A stretch of DNA of 64,000 nt, from positions 1-64,000 of the forward strand of contig NZ_SDIC01000007.1 in NCBI RefSeq assembly GCF_004116405.1, in the 5' to 3' direction. The stretch is from Halegenticoccus tardaugens. Lineage in GTDB: Archaea > Halobacteriota > Halobacteria > Halobacteriales > Haloferacaceae. Numbering within the stretch: position 1 is the first letter of the stretch; each line of letters starts with the position of its first letter. Below, in pieces: positions 35,266 to 43,644 of the stretch. The position numbers and the translations under genes were made by a program. A model generated the notes under the pieces. It searched no databases and was not told the origin of the DNA. It saw nothing but the letters and a program-made list of their open reading frames with translations.

Positions 35266-35338
35266 CCCTCCCGTCGGTAAGTCACTCACACTACACAATG
35301 CTGATGATTATATCCGTGGCTGCTGTACCTTCTTGGTG

Positions 35339-35632
35339 ATGACCCTCTTTGACCTCAGTGGCTTCCAGCGAGACCTGTTGATCGTCATCGCCGGCCACGA
35401 CCAGCCCTCGGGCCAACAGATCAAAACAGAGCTCGAAGAAAACCTCGACGAAGAAATCAACCACGGCCGATTGTACCCCAACTTGGATGTCCTTGTCGAC
35501 ATGGGCTACGTCGAGAAGGGGCAGATCGACCGCCGGACCAATTACTACGAACTCACCGACGAGGGCCGCACCGCCCTCAGAGAGCGTCGTGAGTGGGAAG
35601 ACCAGTACCTCCGAGAGACTGCGTTCGCCTAA
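35339..35632 (+). CDS. PadR-like winged-helix regulator (intact copy)
   Basis: 97 aa, MTLFDLSGFQRDLLIVIAGH, QPSGQQIKTELEENLDEEIN, HGRLYPNLDVLVDMGYVEKG, QIDRRTNYYELTDEGRTALR, ERREWEDQYLRETAFA. The winged helix with YPNLxxLxxxGxxxxGxxDxRTNYYxLTxEGR is the PadR N-terminal type. The C-terminal dimer domain is very short. This is the only complete copy here; fragments occur at 4506 and 38138 and a decayed copy at 16705. It is also the only copy without a facing small winged-helix gene. Confidence 0.75.
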   Translation: MTLFDLSGFQRDLLIVIAGHDQPSGQQIKTELEENLDEEINHGRLYPNLDVLVDMGYVEKGQIDRRTNYYELTDEGRTALRERREWEDQYLRETAFA

Positions 35633-35853
35633 CTCCGAGAGTCACACCAGAGAACCGTATATGTGGCGATCATGTGGCTGTCAACATCATCGAAATTCAT
35701 TAGCCCGGCTGGGGCTCTGCAGCGATAACGCGCACGTTTGTGTGCCGCAGTCATGCGATTTTCCCCACTGAGTGCCGCACTGAGAAGAGGGTGTTCGTAA
35801 GCCGCCCTTCTCTTTCGGTTATTGGCAAAAGTAGTGACTCGGCTCTACTATGC

Positions 35854-36075
35854 TCAGGCAGGCGCGGTGGCGTCCTTTTCGCCATGGCGGGCACCGAGCG
35901 CCACACCGACCATCGAAACACCAGTCAGGAGCAGATTTACCCCAACGAGGAGCCCAATAACCCACAGCGCGTCGGCGGGCAATTCTGTCCAGAGGAAGAT
36001 GGCTAGCACGAGCGAGATCACACCACTGGCTGCAATCCAGCTTCGACCTGACTCACCCCGCATCCGGATGCTCAT
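35854..36075 (-). pseudogene. C-terminal part of an HdeD/DUF308 membrane protein
   Basis: 73 aa: MSIRMRGESGRSWIAASGVI, LVLAIFLWTELPADALWVIG, LLVGVNLLLTGVSMVGVALG. These are the last two helices of the HdeD-like family (normally about 190 aa and six helices). The frame starts inside the family's third repeat unit. N-terminal helices are not found upstream, so it is a truncation. Confidence 0.6.
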
Positions 36076-36318
36076 CCAGACTTCCGTAATCGTCCGTGTC
36101 GTCGCCGGATGAGTGGATTATGGTTTGGACACGCCGGGCGGGAGGAACTAAAGTCGAGCCATCGCGACGATTAGTACATTTGTATCGTCTCTCACCACGT
36201 CCGCATCACGTGGCAGGTTGAGCATACCAACTGGTCAGTACATAATCTGATATATTCAAACTCTATCTTGGAGACTCTGACCTTATCGTATTCATAGATT
36301 GGCGTTGTATGTCATGGT

Positions 36319-37440
36319 ATGAAGCTATACAATCAGATAAAAGATTTGGAAGTTATCATCGAGAGGTATGATTTACACTTCAAGGAAGAGAATAGTTCTG
36401 GCGACTTCGCTCGAGCAAGTATTATATTAGATGTTCAAGATGCAACTCCATCTCCGTCGACTATTGCCCGGCCCTGTACCCAAATTTCCCTCACTGGAAA
36501 TGGATCTGTTGGATGTGGGGAAGATGTAACATATGATCATATAGACCATTTCGCACTTATCGAGTCGCCGATTACGCTCCCCATCGCAGGTGAGTATACC
36601 TTAGAATCTTTTTCGTCTGCACTCGATGAAATAAATCTCTTCCCTGGCCGACCACCTGAGCGGAAAGCCTCCCAATTTTATCGGCGATGGGCATTCGAGA
36701 GTGCTGCTCTTGACCTGGCGCTCAAACAGGCTGAGTTGAATCTCGCTACGATCTTCGACCGCGACTATGACCCTGTTCGATTTGTTGTGAGCAATCGGCT
36801 CGGCGATCCGCCGACGTTCGACCGGATCGCAACCTGGCTCGAATTGAATTCTGAGTTAGAGTTCAAACTCGACGCAACCTCTGATTGGTCAGATACCCTA
36901 ATTACTGATCTTGCAGCGACCGATGCTATTCGAATTCTGGATTTTAAAGGCCAATATCAAGGCACAATGGTCGATCAGCCTTCAGATCCGAGCCTCTATC
37001 GTCTCCTTTTCGACCAGTTTCCAGATGTGCTTATCGAAGATCCGGTCTTGACCAACGAAACTCTTGCCCTATTCGACGGAATTTCTCATCGAATCACGTG
37101 GGATGCGCCGATCACAGGCGTCAGTAGCATTGGAGAGTTACCGTTCGTACCCGAGTGGATCAACATCAAACCGTCACGCTTTGGAACGCTCCAACGGCTT
37201 TTTGAGACAATCGAATATTGTCTTGAGCATGATATCAAAATGTATGGTGGTGGACAGACCGAGCTTGGCGTAGGGCGGCAACACATCCATGCACTAGCAT
37301 CGCTGTTTTACCCCTCCTCACCGAATGATATCGCGCCACGAGCGTACAATCGTCCCGAACCAACGCCGGCTCTCCCAACAAGCCCGTTAGCTCCTCCATT
37401 AAATCCAGTTGGTTTTGAATGGCACTACACAAAAGCGTAA
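36319..37440 (+). CDS. Enolase-superfamily protein
   Basis: 373 aa, with an N-terminal capping domain and a C-terminal barrel. Candidate metal ligands follow the superfamily order: Asp in ILDFKGQYQGT, Glu in VLIEDPVLTNE, Asp in ITWDAPITG. Then come NIKPSRFGTLQRLFE (a Lys on the last strands) and MYGGGQTELGVGRQHI. The KxK motif of mandelate racemase/MLE enzymes is not evident, which argues for an o-succinylbenzoate-synthase-like or unassigned branch. The gene is clearly more AT-rich than the surrounding DNA, suggesting transfer. It stands alone between an HdeD relic and a PATE-like element. Confidence 0.7.
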   Translation: MKLYNQIKDLEVIIERYDLHFKEENSSGDFARASIILDVQDATPSPSTIARPCTQISLTGNGSVGCGEDVTYDHIDHFALIESPITLPIAGEYTLESFSSALDEINLFPGRPPERKASQFYRRWAFESAALDLALKQAELNLATIFDRDYDPVRFVVSNRLGDPPTFDRIATWLELNSELEFKLDATSDWSDTLITDLAATDAIRILDFKGQYQGTMVDQPSDPSLYRLLFDQFPDVLIEDPVLTNETLALFDGISHRITWDAPITGVSSIGELPFVPEWINIKPSRFGTLQRLFETIEYCLEHDIKMYGGGQTELGVGRQHIHALASLFYPSSPNDIAPRAYNRPEPTPALPTSPLAPPLNPVGFEWHYTKA

Positions 37441-37495
37441 AAATATTGAAGACTGAACAGTAATAGAGATCATTCATCACCGGAGTGATCTTGTA

Positions 37496-37893
37496 GGTAA
37501 GCTACCCACGACTACAGTCGTGGGCTTTCCCCCGACGGTTTCGGCACACGACTCGATCACTCATGGGTGCCGGTTCACATCGGCAGGTCAGGCACACGGA
37601 GGGGGTTCCTGCGTGGTTTTCTGACCCGTGGTCTACGTCCGAAGCCGACTCACCCGGCTTTAATTCCCGGTGTTCTCACGCTCTACCCCAAGATGGGGGC
37701 GGGAGTCAAACCCGTTCGCGGTCACAGTCCCCGAGTTCAGGGCCAGCCTACGGTGGCCCCTCCACGGTGTCCGTTTTGGCCACCGAGGAGTATCACAGAT
37801 ACGCCGGGAAGGGGCGTAAGACTTCTGATTCCGGTGTTTGCGACCAAAGATGGGCGATTCATCCCACGACTACAGTCGTGGGCTTCCTCGCCC
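37496..37893. mobile_element. PATE-like element, about 400 bp
   Basis: GTAAGCTACCCACGACTACAGTCGTGGGC at 37498-37526 and CCCACGACTACAGTCGTGGGC at 37863-37883 are identical type II palindromes in the same arrangement. They enclose GC-rich DNA without a credible gene. The identity of the ends implies recent activity or a recent copy. Confidence 0.62.
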
Positions 37894-38137
37894 TGCAATC
37901 TTGTGAGCGTCTCCTTACGAACGCTGAGCACCTCTCGCTATGCTTCCGGATCTCCGTAAACGTGGAAGATCAACGTATTGAGCTCTCCGAGCGACGGGTT
38001 CCAGAGGACGAGTTTTGATCCGTGCAGGGCATCGTGCTGAATCTCGAATTCGTGTATGGATGTATCGTCTCTGCTGTGTGAGTGATGCGCAATTGGAGGC
38101 ACTTTATATTCGTCTCATGAATACGCTCCGATAAAGG

Positions 38138-38263
38138 ATCGACCAGCACACCAACTTCTACCAAATCACCGACGAAGGTCGCTCCACCCTGAGAGAGCGC
38201 CGCGAGTGGGAAGATCAGTACCTCCAGGAGACCGCCCTCGCCTACCCTCGAAAGTCACACTAG
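38138..38263 (+). pseudogene. C-terminal fragment of a PadR-like regulator, copy C
   Basis: The frame IDQHTNFYQITDEGRSTLRE continues RREWEDQYLQETALAYPRKS and stops at 38263. It matches the end of 35339-35632 (QIDRRTNYYELTDEGR). It faces small winged-helix copy C, 46 bases away. The 38243-38345 spacer and following DNA are nearly identical to those of copy B (17057-17160). Confidence 0.7.
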
Positions 38264-38309
38264 AAACCCTCTGTCAGTGTGAAGATTGCGGACTCACGAG
38301 ATAGCGAGC

Positions 38310-38522
38310 CTACGTAATGCGGATCTGATCGTCAACGTAGTAGATGTAGCCGCGGCTGTGCAGGATATTCAACAGCCCCTCCGCAGACTCCTCGTCGAAC
38401 TCAGACGCAATTACTGCGAGAGCTTGCTCACGAGGAAGGTCACCACCTGCGTTCTCGACCGGCGACCGAAGCACGTCAAGCGCCTCTTTCGCCCGCGGCG
38501 GCAGTGGTGTGCGAGGATTCAT
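38310..38522 (-). CDS. Small winged-helix-like protein, copy C
   Basis: 70 aa, MNPRTPLPPRAKEALDVLRS, NAGGDLPREQALAVIASEFD, ILHSRGYIYYVDDQIRIT-stop. It is full length and nearest to copy B at 17123. Its promoter carries the same TATA and ACACGG-N8-CCGTGT repeat as copy A. Persistence of an open frame in all three copies, while the facing PadR gene has decayed, suggests selection on this small gene. Confidence 0.62.
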   Translation of the reverse strand: MNPRTPLPPRAKEALDVLRSPVENAGGDLPREQALAVIASEFDEESAEGLLNILHSRGYIYYVDDQIRIT

Positions 38523-38547
38523 CTACTGGGAGTTGCAGGACGAACGG

Positions 38548-38584
38548 TAATAAGTTTCAGTCAGACACGGCGCTCAGACCGTGT
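38548..38584 (-). promoter_or_regulatory. Promoter with inverted repeat upstream of copy C
   Basis: Leftward CTTATTA (at about 38547-38554) is about 28 bases before the ATG at 38522. It is preceded by ACACGG (38565-38570), 8 bases, and CCGTGT (38579-38584). Sequence and spacing match 4941-4980. Confidence 0.55.
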
Positions 38585-38616
38585 TTCTGAGGCTCCCAGA
38601 AGCGTTGAATGCAAGT

Positions 38617-39200
38617 TGACCTCCTCGCGCGCCTGAAGACGAGGGTATGCGCTCGCAACTCTATCATCCCATTCTCGTCAAGAGACCACAGGTTGTCCGT
38701 ACATCACCGGAAGATCGAGCTTGTCAGCGCCTATCTTTAAACAGCAAGAGAATCCCGCCATTCACGGCGGGCGTGAATCGCGTACGCTCTGTGGCGCAAT
38801 TGCCGCTAATCGGCAGGTAGGAATTCCAATGCGTAGTATCTCGCGGAACCAAATACCGGTAGCAGAGATACAAATCTGCATGCAGAGGGTTGCCGCTCGG
38901 CTGTCCGGGCGGGGTGCTCATAAGTCCGTTTCGGCAGGCACCGTCAGAAAGCCGGGTAGAAACGGTATAACGACCTCCCGCAAGGGTAACCCGGTGGGAG
39001 AGAGCCGCGTTGAGAAACCGCGTGGCAATGACTCGCTTCGGGATAGGAGCACTGGTGACGGTGCCACAGGACACGCCGCCGGAGGGATGAACCCCGTCCC
39101 GGCGAACGTGGCGCGAAGCGTCCTGAAACCGAACCGGCGTCATGCCGGGTTCCTCCTGTATGGGGAAGCCCCGCCGTTTACGGCGGGGAGGATGTCATCA
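38617..39200. mobile_element. PATE-like element with type I ends, plus a nearby solo end
   Basis: A degenerate end, TTGACCTCCTCGCGCGCCTGAAGACGAGG, lies at about 38617-38646. A fuller element runs from the hairpin AATCCCGCCATTCACGGCGGGC (38753-38774) to GCCCCGCCGTTTACGGCGGGGAGGATGTCA (39168-39197). The interior has overlapping Arg/Ser/Gly-rich ORFs in all frames and no gene. The left hairpin resembles that of the tnpB element at 47966. Confidence 0.58.
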
Positions 39201-39226
39201 ACGGATTGGTTGGCGATCCAAATGTG

Positions 39227-39360
39227 TTAGAGCGCCGCGTCAGCCTTGTCTTCGACATCGCGGAGGTCGACGTGCTGGCGTGCTTCGAGGTCTTCGAGAC
39301 GCGCTTCGTAGGCGTCGAGTTGGGCGTCCTTCTCGGCGAGTTATTCGTCTCATACCATGT
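39227..39360 (-). pseudogene. Coiled-coil protein tail with an internal stop
   Basis: The leftward frame LAEKDAQLDAYEARLEDLEA continues RQHVDLRDVEDKADAAL-stop, a heptad-patterned coiled coil. The preceding codon is TAA where a Leu codon (TTA) would continue DE-L-LAEK. The upstream part is absent. Parent family not recognised. Confidence 0.4.
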
Positions 39361-39480
39361 CTGGATGATCCAGACGGTCACCTCTTCCCTTCTTCGTGAA
39401 CGATTTCGACGGATCTATGTCAGCATCTCCCCCATAGAATTCTCAACGTGTCCCGAAGGCGAGCGGGAGGGGGGAGTCGT

Positions 39481-40512
39481 TCAGTGGCTTACCTGAGAGG
39501 GTAAAATGCTCTGTATTTCGACCATAGATTGGCTTTCGTGGGCTTTGTACGCCGCCTCGGTCAAAGCTACGACTGTCAACCCATACGAACCGGGGACAGA
39601 GGGGGGATGGTCATTCCGAACAGCCTCGATGAAATCGGTAAGCTTCCGGTCTAATAGGGTCAAGAAATCTGTCTCGCCCTGAATCGGAATCTCGACCGAG
39701 TCATCGCCGCGCTCTGTGACGGTAAGCACGTCACGGTTGTACGTCAGCCGTCCATCGCTACCCCAGATGACCAGTCCTTCATAGGTACTCGGGTCTTCGA
39801 CACCATCTGCGGTCACGACGAGACTAGCGGTGACTGGCAGGCCGTCACGCTCTAACTGGAGTAAGAGCGCGCTATTGACGTCCACTTCGTGATCCTGATA
39901 ATCCATTGTCGCTCCAACCGAGATTGGAGTCGTCCCAGTTGTCCACAAAAGGGTGTCGAGCAAGTGTGAGCCAGAATCATACAGTTGCCCACCACCTGAG
40001 AGCGTGGGTCGCGTTCGCCAGGCGTCAGTGAACTTGCGAATCCAGTCTTGACCCATATAACAGTTTACTGCGTGGATATCACCCAGACGACCATCGTCAA
40101 CGATCTCTTTGATCTTTTGATATGCGGGATGGTAGTGTCGCTGATATCCGACAACAAGGGTTCGGTCATACTCCGCTGCTGTTGAAACAAGAGTTTGTGC
40201 ATCGTTAACATCAGTGGTAAGAGGCTTTTCGAGAAAGACGTGAAGGTCCTTCTTCAAGCATGACATTGCTTGATCATAGTGGAGCGTATGGGGGGTGACG
40301 ATGTTAACAGCATCCAGCTCATCGGCGTGCTCCGCAAGCATTTCCTCGTACTCTACGTAAGTCGGCACGGCATATTCGCCCGCAAAGGTTTCACGACTCG
40401 CAGAATCAATATCAGCACCAGCCACGATTTCGACATCGGGCATCCGGTCGTAGACGCCAAGCTCGTGCATTCCCAATTGACCGAGCCCGATCGCGGCGAG
40501 AGAGACTGTCAT
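39481..40512 (-). CDS. Gfo/Idh/MocA-family sugar dehydrogenase
   Basis: 343 aa. N-terminal NAD(P) Rossmann motif AAIGLGQLGMHE; the family EKPLTTDVNDAQ segment contains the catalytic-site Lys. Then VGYQRHYHPAYQKIKEI and the C-terminal sheet with GGGQLYDSGSHLLDTLLW, where Asp and His are the expected catalytic pair. Such enzymes oxidise sugars, inositols or their derivatives. Its ATG overlaps the stop of the ABC ATPase (ATGA), so it is the last gene of the sugar transporter operon and probably acts on the imported compound. Confidence 0.86.
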   Translation of the reverse strand: MTVSLAAIGLGQLGMHELGVYDRMPDVEIVAGADIDSASRETFAGEYAVPTYVEYEEMLAEHADELDAVNIVTPHTLHYDQAMSCLKKDLHVFLEKPLTTDVNDAQTLVSTAAEYDRTLVVGYQRHYHPAYQKIKEIVDDGRLGDIHAVNCYMGQDWIRKFTDAWRTRPTLSGGGQLYDSGSHLLDTLLWTTGTTPISVGATMDYQDHEVDVNSALLLQLERDGLPVTASLVVTADGVEDPSTYEGLVIWGSDGRLTYNRDVLTVTERGDDSVEIPIQGETDFLTLLDRKLTDFIEAVRNDHPPSVPGSYGLTVVALTEAAYKAHESQSMVEIQSILPSQVSH

Positions 40513-41657
40513 ACGGTTTCCCCTCCAACGTCACTGACCGTCGGAATTTCAGCACTGTGTCGCTGACAGTTGATGAGTGCCCTGCCAGAGTTCGTCTCGA
40601 AGAGATGGATTCTCGACTCTGGGAAGGATAGCATTACGTCAGCACCTTCCGCGACTTCATACTCTCCGGCCACTGCGGTGGTGACCTCTACACCACCAAC
40701 ATCGAGATGGAGAAAGTTCTGGTCGCCCATTGGCTCGACGACTATAACAGTCCCAGTGAATGTATTCCGTCCCGCGCTTTCTACAACCTTGACATCCTCT
40801 GGCCGAATACCTAGTGTAACAGCTGTATTCCCAGCGACAGCATCGCGATGTTGATCCGAGAGGTCATATTGAAGGGTATCGCTCGCCAGCGAACCGCCAT
40901 CAACAGTCATTGAGAAGAAATTCATCGAGGGTTCGCCAATGAAGTTCGCTACAAAGAGGTTTGCAGGTTCATAGTAACACTCGAGTGGTGTCCCGACCTG
41001 CTGCAGGTTCCCTCCATCTAGTACGGCGATGCGATCACCCATGGTCATCGCCTCTGTTTGATCGTGTGTCACATACACAGTTGTAACTCCGAGGTCTTGC
41101 TGAAGTTGCTGAATTTCCATCCGCATCTGTGCCCGCAGTTTTGCGTCGAGGTTCGACAGCGGCTCGTCCATCAAGAACACTTCTGGTTCACGGACGATCG
41201 CGCGACCGAGTGCTACCCGTTGTTGCTGTCCACCAGATAGTTCCTTGGGTTTATCATCGAGGAGATCTTCAATACCTAACATTCGTGCGGCTTCGACGGC
41301 ACGCTTTTCTCGTTGTTCCTGTGTAAGATCTGTTGTCATTTTCAATCCGAATGCGAGATTTTGCCGTGCGGTCATGTGCGGGTAGAGTGCGTAATTTTGG
41401 AACACCATCGCGATATTCCGCTCTTCGGGGGTAGCATCCGTAACTGGATTCCCACCGAAGCGGATTTCACCTTCGCTTACGGATTCAAGTCCCGCAATAC
41501 AGCGAAGCGTGGTCGATTTGCCGCATCCAGAAGGACCGACGAGGACGAGGAATTCCCCGCCTTCGAGCTCGAGGGTGAGATCCTCGACTGCGACGATAAA
41601 GTTGCTTGATCCATCACGGTACCGCTTCGTTAAGTGATCGATTTCGATCTGTGACAT
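40509..41657 (-). CDS. Sugar ABC transporter ATP-binding protein (MalK/UgpC type)
   Basis: 382 aa. Walker A GPSGCGKSTT, Q-loop VFQNYALYPHMTARQNLAFG, signature LSGGQQQRVALGRAIV, Walker B VFLMDEPLSNLDAKLR, H-loop VYVTHDQTEAMTMGD. Residues from about 240 form the OB-fold (TOBE) domain typical of MalK-like ATPases, which pair with two permeases for sugar import. It follows the permeases in the operon. One such ATPase can serve several transporters. Confidence 0.93.
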   Translation of the reverse strand: MSQIEIDHLTKRYRDGSSNFIVAVEDLTLELEGGEFLVLVGPSGCGKSTTLRCIAGLESVSEGEIRFGGNPVTDATPEERNIAMVFQNYALYPHMTARQNLAFGLKMTTDLTQEQREKRAVEAARMLGIEDLLDDKPKELSGGQQQRVALGRAIVREPEVFLMDEPLSNLDAKLRAQMRMEIQQLQQDLGVTTVYVTHDQTEAMTMGDRIAVLDGGNLQQVGTPLECYYEPANLFVANFIGEPSMNFFSMTVDGGSLASDTLQYDLSDQHRDAVAGNTAVTLGIRPEDVKVVESAGRNTFTGTVIVVEPMGDQNFLHLDVGGVEVTTAVAGEYEVAEGADVMLSFPESRIHLFETNSGRALINCQRHSAEIPTVSDVGGETV

Positions 41658-41743
41658 TGATTACTCTTGGGGGATGTATCTTGCTGTTGCTGTCGTTTCA
41701 GGTGACGATGCCGTCAGAAAATGCAGAAATGATCGAGCGCAGC

Positions 41744-42607
41744 TCATCCTTTGACCGCCCCCTCGACGAGTCCTTTGACGAAGTATCGTTGGAGACCCAC
41801 GAACATGATGAGGATCGGTACCATCGCGATGACACTGGCTGCTGCAATAACCCGCCAATCAGTACTATACTGCCCTTGGAAGGAGAATAGTCCAATGGAC
41901 ACCGTATAAAGATCTGATTCACCGAGTACGGTGAACGCCATCACGAACTCCGCCCACGAGAAGACGAAATTGAAGATGGCGACGACAGCGATGCCTGGTG
42001 CTAGAGACGGTAGGAGGACATAAATTAGCGTTTGAAGCCGACTGCAGCCGTCGACGCGAGCAGCTTCATCAAGGCCAGCGGGGATCGTATCGAAGTAACT
42101 CTTCAGAAGCCAAATTGAAAACGGAACCTGCAACCCAATATATAGGAGGATGAGACCACTGTGTGTATCCAATAAATCTAATTTTGCCATCATGTTGTAT
42201 AGTGGAATCACGATGACGACCGGGGAAATCATCTGGAACAACAGGACACCGAATAACACGGGCTTCTTCCCACGGAAATCGAATCGAGAGAATGCATACG
42301 CTCCAGGAACCGTCACGAGGAGAATACCGATAACTTCCAGTACAGCTATTTTGATCGAATTGACTACCCAGAGGAGCATATCAGAGTCCTCTAAGACATC
42401 AACATAGGGCTGGAACGTCATGTCTCGCGGGAAGAACTGAACGGGGTACGAAAGCACCTCGCCAGGTTGCCGCAAACTCATTGAGATGACCCAGAGAACT
42501 GGGAAGAGGAAAAACACCATCGCAAGCCCATATACCGCGTACGTTGCCGCTGTGTATCCCGAGAGACTCTCAAACGTTGACTTCAGGGAATACTGTTGAG
42601 AGCTCAT
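41744..42607 (-). CDS. Sugar ABC transporter permease (MalG type)
   Basis: 287 aa from the ATG giving MSSQQYSLKSTFESLSGYTA; 7 more residues are possible upstream. Six membrane segments. The EAA loop, LDEAARVDGCSRLQTLIYVL, contacts the ATPase. The C terminus RYFVKGLVEGAVKG is the usual MalG-family ending. It starts directly after the partner permease stop. Confidence 0.9.
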   Translation of the reverse strand: MSSQQYSLKSTFESLSGYTAATYAVYGLAMVFFLFPVLWVISMSLRQPGEVLSYPVQFFPRDMTFQPYVDVLEDSDMLLWVVNSIKIAVLEVIGILLVTVPGAYAFSRFDFRGKKPVLFGVLLFQMISPVVIVIPLYNMMAKLDLLDTHSGLILLYIGLQVPFSIWLLKSYFDTIPAGLDEAARVDGCSRLQTLIYVLLPSLAPGIAVVAIFNFVFSWAEFVMAFTVLGESDLYTVSIGLFSFQGQYSTDWRVIAAASVIAMVPILIMFVGLQRYFVKGLVEGAVKG

Positions 42608-42608
42608 T

Positions 42609-43556
42609 TTACATCGCCTCCTCGTCAATGAAGAAGTGCATGTAGATGGCTGTCATCACGATATTCACCAATAACATCAACACTGCCACCGCGGCTGCGT
42701 CTCCAAGGTTGAAGCGGTTGAATCCTTCGAAATACATGAACAGCGCCAGAACCTCGGTCGCTTGACCAGGCCCACCGCCTGTGAGGCTCATGATCAGATC
42801 GAACGTGTTCAGCGTGTAGATGGTGATAAGGACGAGGTTGATGAACACGACAGGCTTAATGTGCGGGAGTGTAACATAGCGGAATCGCTGGAATGCTTTC
42901 GCTCCATCCACCTTAGCCGCATCGTACAGGTGCGTTGGAACCTGCTGTAGGCCTGCGTACAGCATGATCATTGAGAATGCTGTTCCACGCCACGTATTGG
43001 CGATGATAGTCGATAGTAAGGCCATTTGAGGATCGGAGAGGAACGAAACGACGTCGAAGCCCAGCTGGACAAGGAGATAATTGACGACTCCATAGTTAGT
43101 CTCGATGAGCATGATTTTCCAGAGAATGCCAATGACGATACCAGGGATAACCCATGCCGAAAGCACCGCAACCCGTGTTGTAACGCTCCCGCGTAGTTTC
43201 TCCTTGACTCCATAATCGATTGCGAGCGCAAGGATGAACCCACAGACGAGTTGTAAAATAACACTTGCACTGACGAAGAGGACGGTTACCCTCCCCATTG
43301 TCCAGAACGCTGGTGACGATAATGTGTTGAGATACGACTGCAAGCCAATATATTCATACCCCGTCTGGGTGAGACTCATGTTCGTAAAGCTCATCCGAAC
43401 TGCCTCGAAGAGTGGATACAGCCGGAAGATCAGTAGAAAGAACGCAGCCGGAGCAATCCACGTTACTGGGGTGTTTTGAAGGCGCTCAAAGGAGCCAGTG
43501 ACGGCCGCAAACGCGTTAGAAATCGGTTCGGGAAGAAAGCCGGTATTCACCGACAT
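42609..43556 (-). CDS. Sugar ABC transporter permease (MalF type)
   Basis: 315 aa with six or seven hydrophobic segments. The EAA loop is LYDAAKVDGAKAFQRFRYVT. FDLIMSLTGGGPGQATEVLA is the signature of this permease class before the last helix. The N-terminal 40 residues precede the first helix (TWIAPAAFFLLIFRLYPLFE). It sits between the binding-protein gene and the MalG-type gene. Confidence 0.9.
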   Translation of the reverse strand: MSVNTGFLPEPISNAFAAVTGSFERLQNTPVTWIAPAAFFLLIFRLYPLFEAVRMSFTNMSLTQTGYEYIGLQSYLNTLSSPAFWTMGRVTVLFVSASVILQLVCGFILALAIDYGVKEKLRGSVTTRVAVLSAWVIPGIVIGILWKIMLIETNYGVVNYLLVQLGFDVVSFLSDPQMALLSTIIANTWRGTAFSMIMLYAGLQQVPTHLYDAAKVDGAKAFQRFRYVTLPHIKPVVFINLVLITIYTLNTFDLIMSLTGGGPGQATEVLALFMYFEGFNRFNLGDAAAVAVLMLLVNIVMTAIYMHFFIDEEAM

Positions 43557-43644
43557 GACAGCTCACCCCACTGGTACGGGAGAGACGACTGTACACGCGG
43601 TCGCTCTCCGCGATGATCAACAAGAGATGCCATCGGCTGAACTG

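Noticed and set aside
37563-38018. 151-codon rightward ORF and the overlapping 130-codon ORF
   Set aside because: Both run through the PATE-like element at 37496-37893. The only halophilic-looking part is a short tail after 37895, which is too little to call.
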